In this document: positions 1 to 6,687 of the stretch, piece by piece
How the letters are laid out: each line of letters opens with the position of its first letter
Position numbering within the stretch: position 1 is the first letter of the stretch
Assembly: GCA_937868035.1 (NCBI GenBank)
Contig: CALMLK010000047.1
Coordinates: forward strand, 1-11,537
Reading direction: 5' to 3'
Length of the DNA: 11,537 nucleotides
DNA from: an uncultured Alphaproteobacteria bacterium
Lineage (GTDB): Bacteria; Pseudomonadota; Alphaproteobacteria; Rhizobiales; Aestuariivirgaceae
The notes under the pieces: model-generated
Told to the model about the DNA's origin: nothing
Database searches by the model: none
Seen by the model: the letters and a program-made list of their open reading frames with translations, nothing else
Program-made: the position numbers and the translations under genes

Positions 1-492
1 CTTGAATTCCTTCAGCGGCCAGGCGAGATCGGCACGCGCGGCGTAGATCGAGGTGAGCGCCGAATCCACATGCCGTGCCGACACCTGCTCATCGAAGTTG
101 ATGGCCCGGGCCGCCTGGTCCTGCAACGTCTCGATCGTGTTGAGGCGTACGATCCCCCAAATCTCGCGGATGACGATGGCGAGTGCGGCAAAGCCGGCAA
201 TCCCTGCAATGGCAAGCGCGGTCCAGCCCAGCACGGGGGAACTGGCAAAGAACTGCTCCACCATCTGTTCAATGGAGTAGCCCGCCCAGAGCGCCAGGAG
301 TGAGACCAGCGAAGCGAGGAGCAGGCTACCCCAACGCATGCGTCGCGGCGGTGCGTCAAGGCTTGCCTGGGGCACGGCGACGAGGTCCTGGTTTTCCGGT
401 TCGGGGTCAAAGGCAATGTGAGCCCGCGCCGCCTTCAGCCGGGGTTCTTCCTTGTCACCGTCGAGCACGAAGGCCTGGGGCTTGCGTGTCAT
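1..492 (-). CDS. YcjF/TIGR01620 family inner-membrane protein (5' part only)
   Basis: This frame is open from an ATG at 492 to the left window edge: 164 codons without a stop, so only the N-terminal part is visible. The protein starts MTRKPQAFVLDG and has a charged, proline-containing cytosolic segment (residues 1-54). Two hydrophobic helices follow at about 55-73 and 86-109, then a conserved-looking block (REIWGIVRLNTIETLQDQAARA, from about 109). This layout, next to ycjX, is that of the TIGR01620/YcjF (DUF697) family, membrane proteins of unknown biochemical role. The ATG overlaps the ycjX stop (ATGA, 4 nt), so the two are translationally coupled and probably act together. The family call rests on context and helix layout; the DUF697 core lies outside the window. 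Confidence 0.85.
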   Translation of the reverse strand, partial: MTRKPQAFVLDGDKEEPRLKAARAHIAFDPEPENQDLVAVPQASLDAPPRRMRWGSLLLASLVSLLALWAGYSIEQMVEQFFASSPVLGWTALAIAGIAGFAALAIVIREIWGIVRLNTIETLQDQAARAINFDEQVSARHVDSALTSIYAARADLAWPLKEFK

Positions 493-1946
493 GAGAAGCG
501 GTCTCCGATCAGGAATTCCATGGCCCGGTCGAGGCGGATATGGGGGAACGATGCGTCCTTCAGCAAGGGCGGGCGGAAGCGCACGAAACGGAACTGACCT
601 TCCAGTGCGCCAGCAAGTGCGACGGCGGCATCCGGCGGGAGGTCGCCGGGGAAAATGGCCGCTTCGGTTTCGCCGTCAAAGACATTGCCCAGTTTCTCGC
701 CCGCTTCCGGGATGCCGACGATGCAGGGCAGTTCATCCTTGCCGCGCGTGACCGTTGCCTCACGCGTGGCACGGATGGCGGCAAGCGCGGCCACGTCCTG
801 TGCGGCGCCACTGAATTCAGCCTTGCTTGCGGCTTCCGCCACCAGGACGCGCAGGATTGCCTCCAGCCGGTCGTGACTCGTGTGGTGCAACAGGTCAGCC
901 TTGGTCGCTGCAAAGAGCACGCGGTCGATGCGGCGGCCGAAGACATTCGACACGATGGAATTGGAGCCGATGCGGAAGCTGTTCATCACGCCCGTGAGGG
1001 CAGTGCGCAGATCGGCAACGGCAGCACTTCCGGCATTGAGGGCGGAGAGCACATCCACCAGCACCACCTGCCGGTCGAGGCGGGCGAAGTGGCCGAAGAA
1101 GAAGGGCTTCACCACCTTGCTGACATAGGCATCATAGCGGCGCTGCATCAGCGCCGCGAGGCTGCCCGAGGCAGGCGCGTCACCGGGTTTCATGTCGAGT
1201 GGCGCAAACGACAGCATGGGTGATCCCGCGAGGTCGCCCGGCATCAGGAAGCGTCCCGGTGGAAGGGTCGAGAGAGCGACGTCGGATTCCCGGCAGCGGG
1301 CGAGATAGGCCGTGAAGACTTCCGCTGCGCGCAGGGCTTTCTGCTCGTCCGCGGGAGCTGCTGCATCGAGCGTGGCGAGATGCGCATGCCACTCCGCGGC
1401 GTGGGGCAGGCGGGGCAGCTTCCGGCTGGCCTCAACGGTTGCGGCGGACCACTGCATGTACGTCTGGTCCATCAGGGGCAGGTCGAGCAGCCATTCTCCG
1501 GGATAATCAACAATGTCGAGGTGCAGCTTTCCGCTCTGCAGGCTGCGGGCCAACAGGCCGTGCGGCTCGTATTCGATGGTGAGGCGCAACTGGCTGATGC
1601 GCCGCGTGCCCTCTGGCCAGTGGCGTCCATCTCCCGTCAACGCGGCGAGATGGCTTTCATGGGTGAAGCGGGGCAGGTCATCATCCGGTTGCGGTTCGAG
1701 ATAACAGCGCGTGATGCGGCCCCGGGCCTGCGCCTCAAAAACCGGAAGGCGCGCCGAGGTCAGGAGGGCATGGACGAGGGCGGTGATGAATACTGTCTTG
1801 CCGGAGCGCGACAGGCCCGTGACGCCAAGACGGATCGTCGGGTTCACCAATCCCGTGGCGAAATCCCGCAATCCGCCTGCCGCGAGGCGCGTGCCGTCCA
1901 GGATGTCCGTGAAGTTCAATGCCCGATGCCCTTTCAACCGCCGCAT
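489..1946 (-). CDS. ycjX: YcjX family GTPase-like P-loop protein
   Basis: The 485-residue product is close to the usual length of YcjX proteins (about 465 in E. coli). A Walker A/G1 motif GLSRSGKT sits at residues 44-51, a G3-like DIVDYPGEW at about 144-152, and a G4-like TKAD at 348-351. Near the C-terminus is the family signature FVRFRPP (about 454-460). YcjX is a conserved predicted GTPase, co-regulated with phage-shock genes in enterobacteria; its substrate is unknown. It is followed directly by the ycjF-like gene (4-nt overlap). The start is uncertain. The ATG at 1946 has no good ribosome binding site and an in-frame TGA lies four codons upstream of it. A TTG at 1919 (protein then starting NFTDILDG) has AAAGGG about 10 nt upstream and may be the true start. 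Confidence in the family is high. Confidence 0.92.
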   Translation of the reverse strand: MRRLKGHRALNFTDILDGTRLAAGGLRDFATGLVNPTIRLGVTGLSRSGKTVFITALVHALLTSARLPVFEAQARGRITRCYLEPQPDDDLPRFTHESHLAALTGDGRHWPEGTRRISQLRLTIEYEPHGLLARSLQSGKLHLDIVDYPGEWLLDLPLMDQTYMQWSAATVEASRKLPRLPHAAEWHAHLATLDAAAPADEQKALRAAEVFTAYLARCRESDVALSTLPPGRFLMPGDLAGSPMLSFAPLDMKPGDAPASGSLAALMQRRYDAYVSKVVKPFFFGHFARLDRQVVLVDVLSALNAGSAAVADLRTALTGVMNSFRIGSNSIVSNVFGRRIDRVLFAATKADLLHHTSHDRLEAILRVLVAEAASKAEFSGAAQDVAALAAIRATREATVTRGKDELPCIVGIPEAGEKLGNVFDGETEAAIFPGDLPPDAAVALAGALEGQFRFVRFRPPLLKDASFPHIRLDRAMEFLIGDRFS

Positions 1947-1992
1947 AGTTGGAGATCATTTGCGGCGGCTGCAAGGGGCAGTTGTGGCTGGC

Positions 1993-2910
1993 TTAAGTGC
2001 CGATGCGGGCGAGATCGTAGGGGGTCGTCTGGTAGACCTCGTTGATCCAGTTTCCGAAGAGCAGGTGGGCGTGGCTGCGCCAGCGGTTCTCCGGCGGCCG
2101 CGCGGGGTCGTTTCCGGGGAAATAATTGGCCGGCATGTTGATCGCCTTTTTCGCCACCACGTCGCGGTTGTATTCGTCCGCCAGCGTGGTCGTGTCATAT
2201 TCGATGTGGTTGAACATGTAGAGCGAGCGGTGCTGCGGATCGTTGATCAGGCACAGGCCCACCTCGTCCGATTCCATCAACACCTCAAGTCCGGCGCCAG
2301 CAGGCAGGTCGGCCCGGCGCACCTCGGTCCAGCGTGATACGGGCATCGAGAAATCGTCCGAGAAGCCGCGCAGGTATTGTGAGGACGGATTGAGGTTCTT
2401 GTGACGGTAGACGCCAAAAGCCTTCTGCGGCAGCGGATGCTTGGGCACGCCGTGGAAATGGTGAAGTGCGGCCTGCGCCCCCCAGCAGATGTTCATGGAG
2501 GAGTGGACGTGTGTCTGCGTCCATTCGAAGATGCGCTCCAGTTCGCCCCAATAGGTCACGTCCTCGAAGCGCAGATGCTCGATGGGCGCACCGGTGGTGA
2601 TGAAGCCGTCGAATTTCTCGGCGCGGATTTCCTCCCAGGTTTCGTAGAAGGCGATCATGTGTTCCTGCGAGGTCGTCTTCGGCGTGTGGTTGGAGATGCG
2701 CACGAGGCGCAAGTCCACCTGCAAGGGCGAGGCGCCGATCAGGCGGGCGAACTGGGTCTCCGTCTTGATCTTTTCCGGCATCAGGTTGAGGAGGCCGATC
2801 TTCAACGGTCGGATGTCCTGACGGGCCGCCGTTTCTTCCGTCATGATGTTGACGCCCTCGCGCTCAAGCACTTTGCGGGCGGGAAGGTCGTTGGGAATGC
2901 GGATGGGCAT
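1993..2910 (-). CDS. metAA: Homoserine O-acetyltransferase, MetA type
   Basis: The 305-residue protein begins [11 protein letters not shown], the standard MetA N-terminus. MetA enzymes acylate L-homoserine, the first committed step of methionine synthesis, in the cytoplasm. The catalytic set is intact: Cys142 in ICWGAQ, and His235 and Glu237 in NHIEYD. Position 111, which in this family decides the acyl donor, is Glu (TGAPIEHL). Glu111 is known from characterised MetA enzymes to favour acetyl-CoA, whereas E. coli has Gly and uses succinyl-CoA. O-acetylhomoserine is therefore the predicted product (inference from one residue). The ATG lies 5 nt after the stop of the upstream P-loop gene, so expression is probably coupled to it. 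No SAM-II-like riboswitch was recognised upstream, although such elements often precede alphaproteobacterial met genes. Confidence 0.95.
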   Translation of the reverse strand: MPIRIPNDLPARKVLEREGVNIMTEETAARQDIRPLKIGLLNLMPEKIKTETQFARLIGASPLQVDLRLVRISNHTPKTTSQEHMIAFYETWEEIRAEKFDGFITTGAPIEHLRFEDVTYWGELERIFEWTQTHVHSSMNICWGAQAALHHFHGVPKHPLPQKAFGVYRHKNLNPSSQYLRGFSDDFSMPVSRWTEVRRADLPAGAGLEVLMESDEVGLCLINDPQHRSLYMFNHIEYDTTTLADEYNRDVVAKKAINMPANYFPGNDPARPPENRWRSHAHLLFGNWINEVYQTTPYDLARIGT

Positions 2911-2915
2911 GATAT

Positions 2916-3776
2916 CTACTTCTGATCGATGGTTCGGGTGATGAGGTTCAGGAAGTCCCCGTCGCTGGTGACAGTGGGTACGTCACGCATTCGAACCGTG
3001 TAGCCGAAGTTGTTGGCAATCTTGCCGTAAAGCGGAATCCGGTGATGCAGCAACTGCTCGAAGCCCCACACGGCGAAGCCATCGGGGTCCACGTCGTCAT
3101 CGGCACGGATCTTGTTCAGCGCCTTGTACTCGGCCCACTTCGCATCGAGGAAGGCGGGTTGGTAGTACATGGGCTTCGGGTACTTGCGGAAACGCTCCAC
3201 CAGCATGGCGGTGTGGGAAGGCGTGCCCTCGATATGAAGCAGCAGCGTGTTGTCTGCGAGCGTGCGCAACACCGGATCATCCAGGTTATCGGGATCCACC
3301 ACTTCGCACAGTGATCCACCGCTGTCGCAGATGAAGTGTTCGTACTGGTAGACCTCGCGGGCGCGGCGGATGAAATCGGGCACATCCTGCAGCGAACGGA
3401 TTTCGGCCTCGCGGTGTTCGGCCTGGCGGCGCTTGTATTCGGCAAAGGGAATGCCGCCCTTGGCGGGATTGCCAGGCTTGCCGAGGTAGGTGGACAAAGG
3501 GGCGAGGTTGTCGAATGTGATGTTGGAGCGGATGAAAATCGAGTCCGAGCGCAGGAGTTCGCGCAGGAACGGATTGGTCATCGCCTCGCGTTTGAAATTG
3601 TCGGCAATGTGCTCGTCCATATACTTGGTGCCGATGCGATAATCGACAGAGTAGTGGAACCAGTCGTGTTCCTGCAGAAGCTGGGCAAAGGTGGTCTTTC
3701 CGACGCCGGACATGCCGAAGACGGTGACAGCCTTGTGGGGCCAGTTGAGGAAGTCCTTGCCGGATGAAAAACGCAT
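2916..3776 (-). CDS. P-loop NTPase/kinase-like protein of unknown function
   Basis: The 286-residue protein (from ATG 3776) starts [15 protein letters not shown]. It carries a clear Walker A motif GMSGVGKTT at residues 21-29. A Walker B-like stretch HFICDSGGS lies at 147-155, with Asp151 after four mainly hydrophobic residues. A conserved-looking VDYRIGT lies at 44-50. The N-terminal lysine-rich strand followed at once by the P-loop resembles nucleoside or small-molecule kinases, but the substrate cannot be told. There is no signal peptide or membrane segment. A GTG at 3815 would add 13 residues rich in Ala and Pro; I prefer the ATG because the folded domain starts there, though neither start has a strong ribosome binding site. 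The gene lies 69 nt after the Slam gene and 5 nt before metAA, so it most plausibly shares an mRNA and perhaps a pathway with metAA. I do not recognise a characterised homologue. Confidence 0.8.
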   Translation of the reverse strand: MRFSSGKDFLNWPHKAVTVFGMSGVGKTTFAQLLQEHDWFHYSVDYRIGTKYMDEHIADNFKREAMTNPFLRELLRSDSIFIRSNITFDNLAPLSTYLGKPGNPAKGGIPFAEYKRRQAEHREAEIRSLQDVPDFIRRAREVYQYEHFICDSGGSLCEVVDPDNLDDPVLRTLADNTLLLHIEGTPSHTAMLVERFRKYPKPMYYQPAFLDAKWAEYKALNKIRADDDVDPDGFAVWGFEQLLHHRIPLYGKIANNFGYTVRMRDVPTVTSDGDFLNLITRTIDQK

Positions 3777-3845
3777 GGGCGCTGCTTTAGCGAGAGCGGG
3801 CGCAGGCTGCAACACGCGCCGCGGCGGCCACTTTGCCGCGCATTC

Positions 3846-5252
3846 TCAGAAGTCCTTGGTCAGGCGGAAGTCCACGGTGTGGCTGTCATAGTCATACATG
3901 TCCACGTTGCTGCGGTTGCGGACGTAGGAATATGAAACAGCAGGCGCAAAGCCGAAGATGTTGAGATCGCGCTTGGTGACTTCGAGCGTGCCAGAGAGTC
4001 GCGTATCCTTGCGGGCCGCCGTGGCGATGGCGGGGTGGATGGCGTCGAAATCCGAGACCATGGCCTGGGCGCGGGCGTCGATGGTAAAACCTGCGGGAAG
4101 TTCCTTGTAAACGCCCACACCTCCCGACCACTGCCGGAAGGAATTGTACTTGATACCTGTCTCGTTGCGGTTGAAGCCGCCAAAGGCCGAGACGCTGAGG
4201 CTGGGATCGAAGGTGTGCTCCAGCGAGGCGTTGGCGGTGAAGTCGGTGCCATCCAGCTTGTCGCGTTCGAGGCTGTCTTTCCAGGTATAGACGGCACTGG
4301 CGTTGATGCGGTCGTGAACCGTGATGTTGTACTGGGCGGAAATGCGGGGGCCGTAGCTCAACACGTGCTCATAGTCCGTGTCGATCGCCGTGACGTCGTA
4401 GAGGGCCATGCCCTGGCTCGCCACGCCACCCAGCCCGAAATAGCCGCGGTCAAGCATGTAGCGCAGCTCGGCGGATTCGCTCAGGCCGTAGGTGTTGAAG
4501 TCCGTGTCCTGGTAGAGGGCCGCATAGGCGTTGCCGGCGGTCACCAGATAGAAGTCATTGCCGACCCGGCGCGAGAAACCGACCGAGCCGCCGACCGATG
4601 CACCCACACCGGATTTGCGCTTGTTGATGGAGGCGGGAACACTGCTGCCCGAATACGGATCATACACCGTCATCGTCGAGTGGTTGGAGCCGCCGTTGAT
4701 ATTGGTGGTGGGGGCCGCAGAGACAAAGGCACTGAACTTCAGCGGCTTCTTGTGATCCACCTGCTCGATGAAGGAGCGAATGCCGCGCGCGGTTTCTTCC
4801 GAGGGCGCCGACTGCGCCAGAATGTCGAGGTGATGCTTGGCACTCTCGTCTTCGTCGAGTTGCGCCAGTGTCTTGGCAAGTTCGGCCCGCACCAGTGTGA
4901 GGTTCGGATCGCTGGCGAGTGCCGAACGGAATTTCTTGACGGCGGCGGTGAGGTCACCGTCAGCCTCAAGAATGAGGCCCTGGAGAAAAAGCGTTCGATT
5001 GGCGGCATGCTTGCCCGTCAACGGGTAGCGCTGCAGCAAATCCGCCGCCAGGTCCTGCTTTCCGGACCGGGCAAGATGCATCAGCAGTTTCACGCGCGTG
5101 GTTTCGTCCACGCTTTCATACTCGGCGATCTGCTGCGCCGTGGGAGCCACGGCAGTCGCTGCCTGCGCGGGATGGGCTGCAATCAACGCAACAAGCGCGC
5201 AGACTGCTGCGCGCTTGAAACCGTATGGTGTACGTCCGATCAGGGGGTGCAT
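3846..5252 (-). CDS. Surface lipoprotein assembly modifier (Slam, DUF560) outer-membrane protein
   Basis: The product is 468 residues from ATG 5252. A signal peptide of about 31 residues ends in AHPAQA. A helical TPR-like periplasmic domain follows at about 85-150 (repeating FLQGLILEADGDLTAAVKKF-type helices). From about 170 to the end there is a long beta-strand-rich region. It opens with the Slam hallmark SAAPTTNINGGSN and ends in RLTKDF; a terminal Phe is typical of outer-membrane barrels. Slam proteins move lipoproteins such as TbpB and fHbp to the cell surface, and their genes commonly sit beside their cargo. Here the gene directly follows a TbpB-like lipoprotein gene and overlaps its last 13 nt, which suggests translational coupling. 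A TTG at 5267 is an alternative start. GGAG lies too close (1 nt) to the ATG to be an ideal ribosome binding site, consistent with reinitiation. Confidence 0.88.
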   Translation of the reverse strand: MHPLIGRTPYGFKRAAVCALVALIAAHPAQAATAVAPTAQQIAEYESVDETTRVKLLMHLARSGKQDLAADLLQRYPLTGKHAANRTLFLQGLILEADGDLTAAVKKFRSALASDPNLTLVRAELAKTLAQLDEDESAKHHLDILAQSAPSEETARGIRSFIEQVDHKKPLKFSAFVSAAPTTNINGGSNHSTMTVYDPYSGSSVPASINKRKSGVGASVGGSVGFSRRVGNDFYLVTAGNAYAALYQDTDFNTYGLSESAELRYMLDRGYFGLGGVASQGMALYDVTAIDTDYEHVLSYGPRISAQYNITVHDRINASAVYTWKDSLERDKLDGTDFTANASLEHTFDPSLSVSAFGGFNRNETGIKYNSFRQWSGGVGVYKELPAGFTIDARAQAMVSDFDAIHPAIATAARKDTRLSGTLEVTKRDLNIFGFAPAVSYSYVRNRSNVDMYDYDSHTVDFRLTKDF

Positions 5253-6613
5253 GCTCCGGACACGCAATTGGCGTGGAAGGCGCCGTTGATGGTGAGGTAG
5301 CCGCGGCGGTCGCCGTTGATACCGTCGTCACCGCCGATGGGTTGGGGCATGGTTCCGTAGACGTTGAAGACGCCCGTCGTTTCGGAAGCGTCGTTGCCGA
5401 AGAATCCGCCATAGACAGGATTGTCACCCGAAACGAAGCCGCCGCTGAGCGTGGCTTCGCCGGTATAGTTCGGCGTATTTCCGGGCGTGGGCGTCGTCAC
5501 CTGGGCGATGTTGGCGTCGATGCCGACCGTGGTGTTGTAGAAGGAATAGGCCGGTGCCGCGACCGTGGCTGCAGAAGGGGCGGCGACGCCACCAGAATAG
5601 GCACCCGTGTACCAGGTATAATTGCCACCGACGCTTTCCTGGAAGCTCGTCCAGGTTTCCGGCGTCAGCGTGCCCGTCACCTTGGCTGTTCCGAAGTCCG
5701 CTGCGAGCGTCGTGTCGCCCTGGACCTGCCAGAGGGCATTGGGATTCACGTCGGCGCTGTCGGGCTGATACCAGTTGGAGGTCTTGGCCGTGGCGGCGAA
5801 ACGGCCCTTGTAGTTGGCGACGCCAGCGGTCCGCATCGTGGTTGTTGCATTGCCACCGAATGACCAGGCCTGCTGCTTGGCTTCCGCCCCGCTGGCGGCA
5901 TTGCGGTATTGCAGCATGTAGCTGTCGTCATAGGCCCAGACCTGCAACAGTTCGTCGCGGTTTTCGCTGGCGCTGAGGGCGCGATATTCGCGGTAGCCGG
6001 TGCCTGCACCGATATTCTGCTGGCCGCTGGCGAGGGTATTGAACTGGTCGACGCGATTCGAACCGGTCACATATTCGTTCATCAGCACGGGCGTGGCCCA
6101 ACTGCTGTTGCTGTCCGTCCCCGTGTCGAACGCCGCCATCAGCTTCGATGGCTTGGAGGGTGAGAGGATGGCGGTCGTTGCAACCGTATTCGAGGCAGCC
6201 GACGTGGTGCCCGAGGTTGAAAGGGAAGCAAGCGAAGTCCCCGTGATGGGCTTCAGGAGGACGCTGGTTTCCAAAGTAATCGTGCGCTGGGCCGTGGTAG
6301 GCGAGAGGGCGGTGACGTTGCCGCCGCCAGTGGAACCGGTGCCGGAACTGCTGCCCGACGAACTGCCGGAACTGGAGCCGCTGGAGCTTCCCGAAGAGCT
6401 GCCGCTGGAGGATCCGCTGGAGGAGCCGCTTGACGAACCGCTCGAGCTTCCGCTGGAGGACCCCGAGATATCGCAGGAAATGCCGCAAACGCTGAGATCG
6501 GTTGCAAGTGACAGGGCGTTTCCGCCGCCGCCGCCACCGGCGCAAGCGGCCAAAGACAGACACGCTGCAATCAGGGAAATAAGAGAGACACCACGCATGA
6601 TACCGACCCACAC
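5240..6613 (-). CDS. Slam-dependent TbpB-like surface lipoprotein with Gly-Ser tether
   Basis: The product is about 457 residues, read from GTG 6613, which has AGGAG 10 nt upstream; ATG 6598 is possible but too far from that site. A lipoprotein signal peptide ends in LSLAAC with the lipidated Cys at about residue 24, followed by a run of glycines. Ten perfect GSSS units (residues 51-90) form a flexible tether. A Thr/Ser-rich region follows, then a beta-rich C-terminal domain (about 266-420) with ANYKGRF, ADFGTAKVTGTL and GGFFGNDASETTGVF. These match the eight-stranded barrel of the TbpB/fHbp/HpuA class (TbpB_B_D). Cysteine pairs at 43/47 and 450/455 could form disulfides. The downstream overlapping Slam gene makes this its probable cargo. 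The ligand is unknown; no TonB-dependent receptor gene is adjacent, so a transferrin- or heme-type role cannot be assumed. Confidence 0.82.
   Translation of the reverse strand: MWVGIMRGVSLISLIAACLSLAACAGGGGGGNALSLATDLSVCGISCDISGSSSGSSSGSSSGSSSGSSSGSSSGSSSGSSSGSSSGSSSGTGSTGGGNVTALSPTTAQRTITLETSVLLKPITGTSLASLSTSGTTSAASNTVATTAILSPSKPSKLMAAFDTGTDSNSSWATPVLMNEYVTGSNRVDQFNTLASGQQNIGAGTGYREYRALSASENRDELLQVWAYDDSYMLQYRNAASGAEAKQQAWSFGGNATTTMRTAGVANYKGRFAATAKTSNWYQPDSADVNPNALWQVQGDTTLAADFGTAKVTGTLTPETWTSFQESVGGNYTWYTGAYSGGVAAPSAATVAAPAYSFYNTTVGIDANIAQVTTPTPGNTPNYTGEATLSGGFVSGDNPVYGGFFGNDASETTGVFNVYGTMPQPIGGDDGINGDRRGYLTINGAFHANCVSGACTP
6344..6463 (-). repeat. Ten tandem 12-bp units encoding (GSSS)10
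   Basis: Exactly ten consecutive four-codon units each encode Gly-Ser-Ser-Ser inside the lipoprotein gene. The units differ at DNA level: Gly is GGG, GGA, GGT or GGC, and Ser alternates among TCC, AGC, TCG, TCA, TCT and AGT. The protein repeat is perfect while the DNA repeat is diverged. That fits selection on the peptide rather than recent slippage. It forms the spacer between the lipid anchor and the folded domain. Confidence 0.95.
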
Positions 6614-6622
6614 AATAACTGT

Positions 6623-6639
6623 TCTCCTCAAAATGGAGA
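6623..6639 (-). promoter_or_regulatory. Hairpin pairing with the lipoprotein ribosome binding site
   Basis: On the minus strand TCTCC (6639-6635) can pair with GGAGA (6627-6623) across a 7-nt loop. GGAGA is the core of the only good Shine-Dalgarno sequence before the lipoprotein GTG start. The stem has only 5 bp, so its strength is doubtful; it could modestly limit translation. Confidence 0.35.
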
Positions 6640-6646
6640 TGTTCGG

Positions 6647-6661
6647 CTAAATTTCCGTTAA
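6647..6661. promoter_or_regulatory. CtrA-box-like element in the divergent gap
   Basis: The sequence CTAA-N7-TTAA (minus strand TTAA-N7-TTAG) matches the known CtrA recognition pattern TTAA-N7-TTAA at seven of eight fixed bases. It sits between the divergent lipoprotein and oxidoreductase genes, about 26-34 nt from each start. No convincing sigma-70 hexamer pair was found for either gene. The site could be chance. Confidence 0.3.
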
Positions 6662-6687
6662 GCACGCAGAAAGTGGAGTGGTTCAAA

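Noticed and set aside
1947..1992. Inverted TTGC/GCAA sequence between metAA and ycjX as terminator
   Set aside because: Only four base pairs are possible and there is no T-run; the genes are more likely co-transcribed.
3820..3840. Hairpin CGCGGC/GCCGCG after the Slam gene as terminator
   Set aside because: It has only 6 bp with a 9-nt loop and no T-run on the minus strand; it is expected by chance in such GC-rich sequence.
3777..3845. Possible SAM-II riboswitch before the P-loop gene and metAA (GCGCG pairing and a GCTAAAGC near the start)
   Set aside because: The U-rich first loop of SAM-II is missing, and the spacing between the GCGCG arm and GCTAAA is about twice what the motif needs.
4035..5300. 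Plus-strand open frame of 421 codons opposite the Slam gene
   Set aside because: It is a high-GC antisense shadow. The minus-strand frame has a signal peptide, TPR-like helices, barrel strands and a terminal Phe, while the plus frame shows no recognisable domain and covers the lipoprotein-Slam overlap.
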